From Ga0077555 sp963741565 (GTDB taxonomy: Bacteria > Pseudomonadota > Alphaproteobacteria > Rhizobiales > Hyphomicrobiaceae), in contig CAVUIK010000019.1 in assembly GCA_963741565.1 (NCBI GenBank), positions 176,503-240,502 of the forward strand: DNA of 64,000 nucleotides, in the 5' to 3' direction. Position numbers and translations under genes: made by a program. This document shows positions 1 to 8,898 of this stretch, piece after piece. Every line of letters begins with the position of its first letter. Position 1 is the stretch's first letter. The notes beneath the pieces are model-generated. The model made no database searches, was not told where the DNA came from, and was given only the letters and a program-made list of their open reading frames with translations.

Positions 1-264
1 CTTGAGCAACTGAAGAACGGTTGCCAGCGTGCCAACGGTGTATATCGCCTCGGTCGAGGGATCGTCATCGCTGGCGTTCTTTTGCGCCGCGAGCAGGATC
101 TGCTTCTCGGCGCGCATGACCTCCTCGAGTGCGTTAATCGACTTTTCGCGACCAACGAACAGGGGGACGATCATGTAGGGGAAAACAACGATGTCACGGA
201 GCGGGAGCACCGGGTAGACGTCGCGCGCACCCTTGTCTTTTGGCTTCTTGTTGTCGTCGCTCAT
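1..264 (-). CDS. lon: Lon ATP-dependent protease, N-terminal part (cut by window edge)
   Basis: This is the first 88 codons of the ATP-dependent serine protease Lon, which degrades misfolded and short-lived cytosolic proteins. The translation has the family's N-terminal landmark LPLRDIVVFPYMIVPLFVGR (about residues 17-36), the start of the substrate-binding LAN domain. The rest lies outside the window to the left. I chose the ATG at 264; an in-frame ATG three codons upstream (273) is also possible, and a GGA-rich Shine-Dalgarno could serve either. The gene follows clpX on the same strand, the usual tig-clpP-clpX-lon order. Confidence 0.93.
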   Translation of the reverse strand, partial: MSDDNKKPKDKGARDVYPVLPLRDIVVFPYMIVPLFVGREKSINALEEVMRAEKQILLAAQKNASDDDPSTEAIYTVGTLATVLQLLK

Positions 265-370
265 GTTTTCCATCCGTCCTGGGCCAAGGCATGGCCGCCA
301 CCGGCGGTCGCACGCGTCCTGTCACAATACAAGCGGCGCGCCAACTTGCAGTATGGCCACCGGTTTGGGC

Positions 371-450
371 GCGTTGCAACGCGCTCTTGGTTGATGTGCT
401 GTGCATAAGCTTAATGCACACGGGCCATTTAGGTGGGGGAAATTCCCCCA
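371..450. promoter_or_regulatory. Three inverted repeats in the clpX-lon gap
   Basis: The 260-bp gap between clpX and lon holds three symmetrical sequences. A perfect 12-bp palindrome GCGTTGCAACGC lies at 371-382. An inverted repeat with 7-bp arms (TGTGCAT/ATGCACA) lies at 400-420, and a perfect 8-bp-arm hairpin TGGGGGAA/TTCCCCCA at 434-450. The last lies 75 bp past the clpX stop but has no U-run. The first two lie about 110-155 bp upstream of lon. Operator or terminator roles are inferred from position only. Confidence 0.35.
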
Positions 451-524
451 ACTTCAAGTGTCGCAGGCTTATCGTTCAGATCCCAGCACCGGATGGCTGG
501 GGAAAGGCCGCAACATGGCCGATG

Positions 525-1775
525 TCAGGCGCTCGAGCCTTTTTCTTCGACCCGCTCGGAATAGATCCGAAGTGGGCGAGCGCCGCCATCGACGACCTCA
601 GGACCAATCACGACCTCCTCGACGCCCTTCAAGCTCGGCAAGTCGAACATGGTATCGAGCAGTATCTGCTCCATGATCGAGCGGAGGCCGCGGGCACCCG
701 TCCTGCGTTCGACCGCCCGCTTGGCGATAGATTTGAACGCATCTTGCGTGATGGTAAGGCGCACGTCCTCCATCTCGAACAAGCGCTGGTACTGTTTGAC
801 CAGCGCGTTCTTCGGTTCCGTCAGGATCTGGATCAACGCTTTCTCGTCGAGGTCTTCGAGGGTGGCGATGACGGGAAGGCGGCCGATGAACTCGGGGATC
901 AGCCCGAATTTCAGGAGGTCCTCGGGCTCGACCGATCGCAGGATCTCGCCGGTCCGGCGCTCGTCGGGACCAACCACGGTCGCACCGAAGCCAATCGAGG
1001 TGCCTTTGCCGCGCCGCGCAATGATGCGCTCAAGGCCGGCGAAGGCGCCACCACAAATAAACAGGATATTGGTCGTATCGACCTGCAGGAACTCCTGCTG
1101 CGGATGCTTGCGACCGCCCTGTGGCGGGACCGATGCAACAGTCCCTTCCATGATCTTGAGCAAAGCTTGTTGCACGCCTTCGCCGGAGACGTCGCGCGTG
1201 ATCGAGGGATTATCGGATTTGCGGCTGATTTTGTCGACTTCGTCGATATAGACGATGCCGCGCTGCGCCCGCTCGACGTTATAGTCGGCATTCTGGAGCA
1301 GCTTGAGGATGATGTTCTCGACGTCCTCGCCGACGTAACCGGCCTCGGTCAGCGTCGTTGCGTCCGCCATCGTGAACGGCACATCGAGGATGCGCGCCAG
1401 GGTCTGAGCGAGCAGGGTCTTTCCGCAACCGGTCGGGCCGACCAGCAGGATATTGGACTTGGCAAGCTCGACGTCGTTGTTCTTGGCGGCGTGATTGAGG
1501 CGCTTGTAGTGATTGTGCACGGCAACCGCGAGCACGCGTTTGGCGTGGTCCTGCCCGATCACATAGGAGTTTAGAACACTGCTGATCTCTTGCGGGGACG
1601 GCACGCCGTCCCGCGATTTGACGAGGGTGTTTTTGTTCTCCTCGCGAATGATGTCCATGCATAGCTCGACGCATTCATCGCAGATGAACACGGTCGGCCC
1701 GGCGATCAGCTTTCGGACCTCATGCTGGCTTTTGCCGCAGAACGAACAGTAGAGGGTGTTCTTCTCGCTAGGCAT
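525..1775 (-). CDS. clpX: ATP-dependent Clp protease ATP-binding subunit ClpX
   Basis: ClpX is the AAA+ unfoldase that recognises tagged substrates and threads them into ClpP. Visible in order: an N-terminal C4 zinc finger (LYCSFCGK...FICDECVELC), Walker A GPTGCGKT, the pore loop GYVGED, Walker B YIDEVDK, the GGRKH loop, the ClpP-docking IGF loop (SIGFGA) and a sensor-2-like TGARGLR. The product is 416 residues, normal for the family. The frame is open 33 codons further upstream, but the ATG at 1775 has a good GGAGGGTGAG ribosome site and gives the usual N-terminus. It lies downstream of clpP, separated by 330 bp that probably hold its own promoter. Confidence 0.97.
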   Translation of the reverse strand: MPSEKNTLYCSFCGKSQHEVRKLIAGPTVFICDECVELCMDIIREENKNTLVKSRDGVPSPQEISSVLNSYVIGQDHAKRVLAVAVHNHYKRLNHAAKNNDVELAKSNILLVGPTGCGKTLLAQTLARILDVPFTMADATTLTEAGYVGEDVENIILKLLQNADYNVERAQRGIVYIDEVDKISRKSDNPSITRDVSGEGVQQALLKIMEGTVASVPPQGGRKHPQQEFLQVDTTNILFICGGAFAGLERIIARRGKGTSIGFGATVVGPDERRTGEILRSVEPEDLLKFGLIPEFIGRLPVIATLEDLDEKALIQILTEPKNALVKQYQRLFEMEDVRLTITQDAFKSIAKRAVERRTGARGLRSIMEQILLDTMFDLPSLKGVEEVVIGPEVVDGGARPLRIYSERVEEKGSSA

Positions 1776-2105
1776 CGCTTTTCTCACCCTCCCGATCTTA
1801 TTTCTAGACCCGCACGCCGGGAGGCATGAGAGCCCGCCGTTGGCTGCTGACATCAAGCCCAGACAGAGGACCAAGGCGGATGGTCACTGACTACGCAGGG
1901 AATCCCTTCAACGATCTGAGCATGCTATCGACCGCTCGATCAAGAATGGATTAACAATTGACTGACGCTCCGCATTTTGCAGATCATCGTTTACGGTCAC
2001 ATGTGACATAGCAGCCACTTGTTGCCTTGTCGCCGCAGGATGAGCAAGGATTGGGCCAACCAGCCCGCTTAAAATTCGCTCACCAAGCGAAGCCCGACTG
2101 AAAGT
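1776..2105. other. clpP-clpX intergenic region
   Basis: This 330-bp gap separates two minus-strand genes. It has no convincing coding frame. It is more AT-rich around 1920-2020 and should hold the clpX promoter and a clpP terminator, but I see no clear hexamers or hairpin with a U-run. Confidence 0.4.
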
Positions 2106-2729
2106 TTAGGAGATCTTGCCGAAATCGACCTCATCCCGCTTCGTCAGGACGCGGTCGATCAAGCCGAAGTCCTTCGCCTGGTCGGCTGTCATGAAATAGT
2201 CGCGGTCCAACGTGTTTTCAATCTTTTCATATGGTTGACCGGTGTGTTTGACGTACACCTCGTTCAGCCGGCGCTTCATTTTTATGATATCCTCGGCGTG
2301 GCGCTCGATATCACTGGCCTGACCGGAGAAACCGCCGGATGGCTGATGCACCATGATCCGGGCGTTTGTCAGGGCGTAGCGCATGCCCTTGGTGCCAGCC
2401 GTCAACAGCAGCGACCCCATGGACGCGGCCTGGCCGATGCACAGCGTCGCAATCGGGCACCGGATGAATTGCATCGTGTCATAAATCGCCATGCCCGACG
2501 TGACCACGCCGCCGGGCGAGTTGATATACATCGCGATCTCTTTCTTCGGGTTCTGAGCCTCAAGAAAGAGCAACTGCATGCAGATCGAGGACGCCATATG
2601 GTCTTCGACTTGGCCGATCACGAAAATAATCCGCTCCTGCAGCATCCGGGACGGCAGATCGTAGGGGCGCTCCCCGCGGGCCGTCTGCTCAATTACGGTC
2701 GGCCAATAGGTATTGGTGATCACGCTCAT
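2106..2729 (-). CDS. clpP: ATP-dependent Clp protease proteolytic subunit ClpP
   Basis: ClpP forms the double-heptamer peptidase chamber that works with ClpX. All three catalytic residues are visible with family spacing: Ser103 in GQAASMGS, His128 in MVHQPSGG and Asp177 in LDRDYFM. The product is 207 residues, a normal length. The ATG at 2729 is preceded by GAGAAGGACGCC, a good ribosome site, and the N-terminus leads directly into the conserved VIEQTARGERPYD segment. It lies 95 bp downstream of tig on the same strand, the standard order. Confidence 0.97.
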   Translation of the reverse strand: MSVITNTYWPTVIEQTARGERPYDLPSRMLQERIIFVIGQVEDHMASSICMQLLFLEAQNPKKEIAMYINSPGGVVTSGMAIYDTMQFIRCPIATLCIGQAASMGSLLLTAGTKGMRYALTNARIMVHQPSGGFSGQASDIERHAEDIIKMKRRLNEVYVKHTGQPYEKIENTLDRDYFMTADQAKDFGLIDRVLTKRDEVDFGKIS

Positions 2730-2824
2730 GGCGTCCTTCTCACTCTTCGAGGATCTCTTTGCTGCTGTATATGGTGCGATTCGATGTTCGCACCATGGCT
2801 GAGCCGAACGTGACGCGGCCCTGA

Positions 2825-4195
2825 TCAGGTCCCGATGCCGGGGACGGCCTCGTCGGCGTCAATCGGCTTCAAAAGTTCTTCGCGCGGGACCTTACGCTCG
2901 GTCGGTTTCGCCTGGGCCGCGATGTAGTCGACAACCTTTTCCTCGAAGATCGGGGCACGGAGCTGGCTGACGGCGCCCGGCGTCTTCTCGAAATACTCAT
3001 AGACCATGCGTTCTTGGCCAGGGAAACGGCGGGCTTGCTCGAACAGCGCATTTCTGAGCTCGTCCTGCGTCACCTCGATCTTGCCCTTCTCGCCGATCTC
3101 GCCAAGGACGAGACCGAGGCGGACACGGCGTTCGGCAAGCTTATTGTACTCCGCGCGGACGTCGTCTTCGCTCTTGCCTTCGTCGGCGAAGCTCTTCTTG
3201 GCCTGTTCCATGCTCTGCTGGAGCTGGCCCCAGATAGCCTCAAATTCGTTCGCGACCAGGGTCGGGGGGAGGGGGAAAGTGTGGGCCTTGTCGAGTTCAT
3301 CGAGCATGGCCCGCTTCATCTTGGCGCGGGAGACCTGATCGTATTCCCGGCCGATCTGCGTCCGAACACGATCTTTGAGTCCTGCCAGATCATCGACCCC
3401 GAACCCTTTGGCAAGGTCGTCGTCGATGGCCGGTTTCACCGGCTTGCCGACCGCACTCACCTTCACATCGAAGGCTGCCTGCTTTCCGGCCAGCGTCGCT
3501 ACCTGATAATCGGCTGGGAATGTGGCCATGACGACCTTCTCGTCGCCAGCTTTGGCGCCCGTCAGACCGTCCTCGAAGCCCGGGATGAAGCCGCCCTGGC
3601 CAAGAACCAGTGGCACGCCTTCGGCCTTGCCGCCTTCGAACTCAGCTCCATCGATGCGCCCGACGAAGTCGATCGTCAGCTGGTCGCCGGTGGCGGCAAC
3701 CCGGCCATCCTCGGGCTCGTAGCGCATATTGCGGCCGGCGAGTTCGTCGATCGCCTTGTCGACGGCTGCCTCGTCGACATCGGCCGCGAGGCGTTCGAGC
3801 TTGAGCGAGGCGAGGTCTGCAACTGCAATCTCCGGCAAAACCTCGAATGACATCGAATAGGCGAGATCGCTCGACCCGCCGATAACCTTCTCGATCTCGG
3901 CCTGATCCTCGGTCATATCAATCTTGGGCTGGAAGGCGGGCCGCTCCTTGCGGTCGGCGATCACTTTCTGGCTCGTCTCCTCGACGGCGCGCTGGACGAC
4001 CTCGGCCATCAGCGAGCGGCCGTAGACCTTCTTGATGTGGTTCTCAGGCACCTTGCCGCGCCGGAACCCTTTCAGCTGGATATTGTTCCTGACCTCACCG
4101 AGGCGTGATGTGAAGCGCTCGCCCAGCTCGCTTTGGCCTACCACAACCTTGATCGTCCGCTTCAGGCCGTCGCTGTTCGTTACTGAAACTTCCAT
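2825..4195 (-). CDS. tig: Trigger factor (ribosome-associated chaperone/PPIase)
   Basis: Trigger factor docks at the ribosome exit tunnel, shields nascent chains and has peptidyl-prolyl isomerase activity. The N-terminal domain carries the ribosome-docking signature GFRRGKVPENHIKKVYG (about residues 44-60). An FKBP-type PPIase domain follows at about 160-245 (GDQLTIDFVGRIDG...PGFEDGLTGAKAGDEK), then the helical C-terminal chaperone domain. At 456 residues it is of family length. It is the first gene of tig-clpP-clpX-lon and sits just downstream of tRNA-Leu on the same strand. Confidence 0.97.
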   Translation of the reverse strand: MEVSVTNSDGLKRTIKVVVGQSELGERFTSRLGEVRNNIQLKGFRRGKVPENHIKKVYGRSLMAEVVQRAVEETSQKVIADRKERPAFQPKIDMTEDQAEIEKVIGGSSDLAYSMSFEVLPEIAVADLASLKLERLAADVDEAAVDKAIDELAGRNMRYEPEDGRVAATGDQLTIDFVGRIDGAEFEGGKAEGVPLVLGQGGFIPGFEDGLTGAKAGDEKVVMATFPADYQVATLAGKQAAFDVKVSAVGKPVKPAIDDDLAKGFGVDDLAGLKDRVRTQIGREYDQVSRAKMKRAMLDELDKAHTFPLPPTLVANEFEAIWGQLQQSMEQAKKSFADEGKSEDDVRAEYNKLAERRVRLGLVLGEIGEKGKIEVTQDELRNALFEQARRFPGQERMVYEYFEKTPGAVSQLRAPIFEEKVVDYIAAQAKPTERKVPREELLKPIDADEAVPGIGT

Positions 4196-4258
4196 GTCGT
4201 CTTCACTCGCTTCGTCTTGGCCGCACGGCGGCTAGGTTGTTGTCGTCGGCTCGGTCAG

Positions 4259-4343
4259 TGGTGCGGGCGGAGGGACTCGAACCCCCACGACTTGCGCCGC
4301 TGGAACCTAAATCCAGTGCGTCTACCAATTCCGCCACGCCCGC
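4259..4343 (-). tRNA. tRNA-Leu (anticodon TAG)
   Basis: The minus strand folds as a class II tRNA. The acceptor stem GCGGGCG pairs with CGCCCGC, followed by discriminator A and an encoded CCA. A D-arm follows (GGAATTGGTAGACGC). The anticodon arm is CTGGA-TTTAGGT-TCCAG, with anticodon TAG. A long variable arm precedes the T-loop GGTTCGAGTCC. The type II variable arm and anticodon give leucine. Confidence 0.95.
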
Positions 4344-4611
4344 AGCGGTTGATCCGCCGGGCATCGCCGCGGACCAGGAAACAGTCTGCTCACCGGGCTT
4401 GCAAGGCAACCATGCCAGCTCCGCGCGCAAAACGATCGCGTGACATATATCTGGCGATGTCCCGACTGATCAATCGAGAAAGTGGCCCAGCGGCGGTGTC
4501 GCGCCAGAGCTTTCTGGCATGGTCAACGCAGAAGGCCACTTTGGACGAGCCCGGCAAGTGTGTCCTTGGGAGTGATCATCTCTCCTCTTGCCCGATCCGG
4601 TAGGGTCGCGT

Positions 4612-5580
4612 ATGAGCACCACTTTAATGGGCATCGAAGACAAAGCAGCCATTTACTTTCCAAAGCGTCACCTCCTCACATGCGAGGGGCTGACCGCTCG
4701 AGAGATCAATTCGCTCCTCGATCTGGCGGATCACGCCGCCGATCAGAACCGCCAGGTCAACAAGAAGCGCGACGTCCTCCGAGGGCGAACGCTGATCAAT
4801 CTCTTCTTCGAGGTCTCGACCCGGACCCAGTCGTCGTTCGAGCTTGCCGGCAAGCGGCTGGGCGCCGACGTAATGAATATGAACGTGTCTACCTCGTCGA
4901 TCCAGAAGGGCGAGAGCCTGATCGATACGGCGATGACGCTCAATGCGATGCGCCCTGACATGATCGTGGTCCGCCATGCCGCAGCTGGCGCGGTGGAACT
5001 GCTGTCGCAAAAGGTCGATTGCTCCGTCATCAATGCGGGCGATGGCGCCCACGAGCATCCAACGCAGGCGCTGCTCGATGCATTGACCATTCGGCGCGCA
5101 AAGGGCCGTGTCGGCGGTCTGACGGTGGCGATCTGCGGCGATATCCTGCATAGCCGGGTCGCGCGTTCGAACATCCATGTCCTCAATGCGCTGGGCGCCC
5201 GCGTGCGGCTGGTCGCTCCGTCGACGCTACTGCCACCTGGCATCGACCGGCTTGGCGCCGAGATCTATACCGACATGTGGAAGGGCCTCGAAGGCTGCGA
5301 CATTATCATGATGCTGCGCTTGCAGCGTGAGCGCATGCAGGGCAATTACGTGCCATCGACGCGGGAATACTACCACTTCTTCGGACTGGATCATGAGAAG
5401 CTGGAACTCGCCAAGCCCGACGCGCTCATCATGCACCCCGGCCCGATGAATCGTGGCGTCGAGATCGCGTCGCCGATCGCGGATCATTCTCGCAGCGTCA
5501 TTCGCGATCAGGTGGAGATGGGCGTCGCGGTCCGAATGGCCGTGCTCGAAGCCCTCGCACGTAACCTGCCAAACCATTGA
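4612..5580 (+). CDS. pyrB: Aspartate carbamoyltransferase catalytic subunit
   Basis: This enzyme condenses carbamoyl phosphate and aspartate to carbamoyl aspartate, the committed step of pyrimidine synthesis. The carbamoyl-phosphate-binding STRT motif is at residues 69-72 (FFEVSTRTQSSFELAGKRLG). Further family motifs are HPTQALLDAL, GDILHSRVARSN and the aspartate-binding HPGPMNRGVEI near the C-terminus. The product is 322 residues. The frame opens at a TTG (4588), but the ATG at 4612 follows GGTAGGG at a good distance. The pyrC-like gene starts 8 bp after its stop. In such pairs the PyrC homologue usually stabilises the transcarbamoylase. Confidence 0.96.
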   Translation: MSTTLMGIEDKAAIYFPKRHLLTCEGLTAREINSLLDLADHAADQNRQVNKKRDVLRGRTLINLFFEVSTRTQSSFELAGKRLGADVMNMNVSTSSIQKGESLIDTAMTLNAMRPDMIVVRHAAAGAVELLSQKVDCSVINAGDGAHEHPTQALLDALTIRRAKGRVGGLTVAICGDILHSRVARSNIHVLNALGARVRLVAPSTLLPPGIDRLGAEIYTDMWKGLEGCDIIMMLRLQRERMQGNYVPSTREYYHFFGLDHEKLELAKPDALIMHPGPMNRGVEIASPIADHSRSVIRDQVEMGVAVRMAVLEALARNLPNH

Positions 5581-5588
5581 GGCGGGCC

Positions 5589-6920
5589 ATGAAGAGACCA
5601 ACCAAAGCCCCTGCAGACAATGGCGCGACGGTCTTCATCAATGCGCGCATGATCGATCCTGCGAGTGGGCGGGACGAGCCAGGCGGCCTGTTGGTGCGCG
5701 AGAATATCATCGCCGACCTCGGCGGGCACTTGCGGCGCAATGCGCCGGATGGGGCAACGGTCGTCGATTGCGAAGGGCACGTCTTGTGCCCCGGCCTGAT
5801 CGATATGCAGGTGTATACCGGCGATCCCGGCCAGGAGCATCGCGAGACACTCAAAACGGCGAGTTTTGCCGCGGCTGCCGGCGGCGTCACGACCATCGTG
5901 TGCATGCCCGATACGGAGCCCGTGATCGATCAGGTTGCGCTGGTCGACTATGTGCAGAGGCGGGCCCGCGAGCGGTCCATCGTCAACGTGCTCATCATGG
6001 GCGCTGTGACGCGCGGCCTCAAGGGCGAGGAGATGGCCGAGATCGGCCTGCTGCAACGGGCCGGCGCCGTCGCCTTCACCAACGGGAAATCATCGATCGC
6101 CAATACGCGCGTGATGCGCAACGCGCTGTTGTACGCCAAGGATTTCGGCGCGCTGATCGTGCACCATACCGAGGATCCCTATCTGTCCTCGGGCGCGGCG
6201 ATGAATTCGAGCGAGATCGCGACCCGGCTTGGGCTACCTGGCGTTAACCGCATGGCCGAGGTTATCGTGCTGGAGCGGGATGTGCGGCTCGTGGAAATCA
6301 CCGGCGGGCGCTATCACGCAGCGACCCTGTCGTGCCGCGACAGCCTTGATGTTGTCCGGCAGGCGAAGGCCAAGAAACTGCCAGTTACCTGTGGTGTCTC
6401 GATCAATCACTTGACGCTCAATGAGAACGACATCGGTCCCTATCGTACTTTCTTCAAGCTGCGCCCGCCCCTGCGGTCCGAGGAAGACAGGGCGGCGATG
6501 GTCCGTGGTCTGGCCAACGGCGAAATCGATGTCATTGTGTCGAGCCATGATCCGCAGGATGCGGATGTGAAGCGGCGGCCGTTTGCCGAGGCCGCCGATG
6601 GTGCGATCGGCCTCGAGACGCTGCTGCCGGCGGCGCTGCGCCTGTTCCACAACAATGAGATAGGGCTGATGGCGCTGCTCAAGGCCCTGACCATCAATCC
6701 GGCGAAGTTACTGGGTCTCGCCGCAGGGCGCCTCGAGAAAGGCGCACCGGCTGACTTGACGCTGTTCGACATCAACACGCCATGGGTCGTCGATCGCGAG
6801 CAGCTGAGGGCGCGCTCCAAGAACTCGCCGTTCGACGAGCAGAAGGTGCAAGGCCGGGTCTTGCGCACCATGGTTGCCGGAAAAACCGTGTACCAGTACG
6901 GTGTCGATCTGCGCGCCTGA
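5589..6920 (+). CDS. pyrC: Dihydroorotase homologue lacking the HxH zinc motif (PyrC/PyrX type)
   Basis: This is a dihydroorotase-superfamily protein of 443 residues paired with pyrB. Family features are PGLID at about 69-72, PGQEHRETL, the SINHLTLNENDIGPYRTFFKLRPPLR block and SSHDPQDADVK. The metal site is altered: where active dihydroorotases have His-x-His just after PGLID, this protein has Gln74-Val-Tyr76. As I recall, alphaproteobacterial homologues share this loss, and such proteins have been described in other bacteria as structural partners of aspartate transcarbamoylase. The protein is therefore probably non-catalytic, with an active dihydroorotase encoded elsewhere. The ATG at 5589 follows GAGGCGGGCC; a TTG at 5577 overlapping the pyrB stop is less likely. 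Confidence 0.88.
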   Translation: MKRPTKAPADNGATVFINARMIDPASGRDEPGGLLVRENIIADLGGHLRRNAPDGATVVDCEGHVLCPGLIDMQVYTGDPGQEHRETLKTASFAAAAGGVTTIVCMPDTEPVIDQVALVDYVQRRARERSIVNVLIMGAVTRGLKGEEMAEIGLLQRAGAVAFTNGKSSIANTRVMRNALLYAKDFGALIVHHTEDPYLSSGAAMNSSEIATRLGLPGVNRMAEVIVLERDVRLVEITGGRYHAATLSCRDSLDVVRQAKAKKLPVTCGVSINHLTLNENDIGPYRTFFKLRPPLRSEEDRAAMVRGLANGEIDVIVSSHDPQDADVKRRPFAEAADGAIGLETLLPAALRLFHNNEIGLMALLKALTINPAKLLGLAAGRLEKGAPADLTLFDINTPWVVDREQLRARSKNSPFDEQKVQGRVLRTMVAGKTVYQYGVDLRA

Positions 6921-6980
6921 ACGCCCGCGAGGCGCGTCAAGTGTCCTTGCCGTCATATCTCCGATTCCGCCACCAAACGA

Positions 6981-7670
6981 GTGACGCCGCCCATGGGGTA
7001 CATGTTGCCGGTACTTGCCGTCCTCGGGATCGGCTATCTGCTCGGCTCAATTCCGTTCGGCCTCCTGCTGACGCGCGCGGCGGGGCTCGGCGATGTGCGG
7101 AAGATCGGCTCCGGTAGCATCGGCGCGACGAATGTGTTGCGGACCGGGAACAAGGCGCTGGCCGCCGCGACGCTCTTTCTCGACGGTTTCAAAGGGTATG
7201 TGGCAGTTTTTGCAGCCACTGTCATCGCGACTAAGCTCGTCCCACTGGGCAGCCCGGTGCCGACAGGGCGCCTAGTCAACGATCTCGGCTTCCTGCACGC
7301 GGCGCCCTGGCTCGGTGGTCTCGGCGCGTTCCTGGGGCACATTTTTCCAGTCTGGCTGAAGTTCAAGGGCGGCAAGGGTGTCGCCACCTACATCGGTGTG
7401 CTGATCGCCGCCTCCTGGCCGGCGGCGGCCGTTTTTTGTGGTGTCTGGCTGCTCACCGCGCTGATCACGAGGTATTCGTCGCTGTCGGCGTTGGTCGCGA
7501 CGCTGGCCACGTTTTTCCTCTTCATGGCCAAGGGTGGACCGTTCGTGACTCCGGCAGTGTCGCTCCTGTCCGCGCTGCTGTTCTACAAGCATCACGAGAA
7601 TATCCGCCGGCTGGTAGCGGGCCAGGAGCCAAAGATCGGTGCGAAGTCCGAGACATCCAGGCCCGTCTGA
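6981..7670 (+). CDS. plsY: Acyl-phosphate glycerol-3-phosphate acyltransferase PlsY
   Basis: PlsY is an integral membrane enzyme that transfers acyl groups from acyl-phosphate to glycerol-3-phosphate, the first step of phospholipid synthesis. The three family motifs are present: GYLLGSIPFGLLLTR with GSGSIGATNVLR, GHIFPVWLKFKGGKGVA, and KHHENIRRL near the C-terminus. Several hydrophobic segments fit five membrane helices. It is 229 residues from the GTG at 6981; ATG codons at 6993 and 7002 are alternatives, and no strong ribosome site decides. It sits between the pyrimidine genes and dprA, a common alphaproteobacterial arrangement. Confidence 0.95.
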   Translation: MTPPMGYMLPVLAVLGIGYLLGSIPFGLLLTRAAGLGDVRKIGSGSIGATNVLRTGNKALAAATLFLDGFKGYVAVFAATVIATKLVPLGSPVPTGRLVNDLGFLHAAPWLGGLGAFLGHIFPVWLKFKGGKGVATYIGVLIAASWPAAAVFCGVWLLTALITRYSSLSALVATLATFFLFMAKGGPFVTPAVSLLSALLFYKHHENIRRLVAGQEPKIGAKSETSRPV

Positions 7671-7686
7671 GGGTGGGAGCGAGCCG

Positions 7687-8850
7687 GTGCCGGTCCAGGC
7701 GCCGTTGCCGGTGGCTGTGCTCGATCGGCGGCAGCGCGTCGCGTGCCTGCGGCTTATTCGCTCCGAAAATGTCGGACCGGTCACGTTTCGCGAGCTGATC
7801 AATCATTTCGGAGGCGCCGAAGCTGCCCTCGACGCGTTGCCCGAGATGTCCCGCCGCGGAGGTGGGCGGGCTGTGCGGATTGCCTCGCGGGAAGCGGCGG
7901 AGGACGAACTCGCGGCTGCGGCGAAGATCGGGGCAGAGCCTATCTTCACCATCGAGCCGGGCTATCCGGCGGCCCTCGCGCATATCGCGGTGCCTCCTCC
8001 GATGCTCTACGTGGTCGGGCGGCTCGAGTTGTTGCAGCGGCCCGCGGTGGCGATCGTTGGCGCGCGCAATGGCTCGGCAGCGGGGATCAAGCTGACGCGG
8101 ATGTTCGCGGCTCGCTTGGGGGCCGAGGGTTACCTCGTGGTATCGGGATTGGCGCGTGGCATCGATGGCGCAGCGCACGAGGCGGCACTCGCCACTGGGA
8201 CTGTTGCCGTGCTCGCGGGCGGACCTGATTTCATCTATCCACCGGAACATGCCGACCTGCACCAGCGGATCGCCGAGCAGGGTTGTCTCGTCAGTGAGAT
8301 GCCGCCAGGCTTCAAACCGCGCGGACAGGATTTCCCGCGCCGGAACCGCATCATTTCTGGCATTGCGCTGGCGGTCCTGGTGGTCGAGGCGGCGAGGCGA
8401 TCCGGCAGCCTCATCACCGCGCGGATGGCAGCCGAACAGGGTCGCGAGGTGATGGCGGTTCCCGGCCATCCGCTGGATCCGAGGGCCGAGGGGACCAATG
8501 GCCTGATCAAGCATGACGGGGCGACGATGGTAACGTCGCCCGAAGACGTCGTCGAAATCCTGGCCCCGATGCGGCCGGTGCCACGCTCGGAATTGTCTGA
8601 AGCCTCGGTCGCGCCGCCGATGCCAAGAGTGCCGCCGTCGCCGGCGCACCGCGCCGATGGGCCGGTCCTCTCCGACATAGAGCGCGTGCTTGGCGTGCTC
8701 AGTGCAGCGCCGGTCGATATCGATGAGATTGTCCGGGCGACGAGCCTGCCCGTTCAGGCGGTTCGGGTCTCGTTGTTGGAGCTGGCGCTCGCCGGTCGCA
8801 TCGAGCAACACGGTGGCCAGCTGGTCTCGCTGACCGGGCCGCCGACTTAG
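7687..8850 (+). CDS. dprA: DNA processing protein DprA
   Basis: DprA binds incoming single-stranded DNA and loads RecA during transformation. The Rossmann-like core shows VAIVGARN, VSGLARGIDGAAHEAAL, GGPDFIYPPEH, FPRRNRIISG and GSLITARMAAEQGREVMAVPG. A C-terminal winged helix of the DprA type follows (about residues 320-380). The frame is open from 7639, inside plsY, but the GTG at 7687 follows GGGTGGGAGC and avoids the overlap, giving 387 residues. In related genomes topA follows dprA; here the next DNA is an integrase remnant. Confidence 0.94.
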   Translation: MPVQAPLPVAVLDRRQRVACLRLIRSENVGPVTFRELINHFGGAEAALDALPEMSRRGGGRAVRIASREAAEDELAAAAKIGAEPIFTIEPGYPAALAHIAVPPPMLYVVGRLELLQRPAVAIVGARNGSAAGIKLTRMFAARLGAEGYLVVSGLARGIDGAAHEAALATGTVAVLAGGPDFIYPPEHADLHQRIAEQGCLVSEMPPGFKPRGQDFPRRNRIISGIALAVLVVEAARRSGSLITARMAAEQGREVMAVPGHPLDPRAEGTNGLIKHDGATMVTSPEDVVEILAPMRPVPRSELSEASVAPPMPRVPPSPAHRADGPVLSDIERVLGVLSAAPVDIDEIVRATSLPVQAVRVSLLELALAGRIEQHGGQLVSLTGPPT

Positions 8851-8898
8851 CTGGTCCAGAGGGACTTGGCGCGGGAGGCATCCGCACATTCTACTGTT

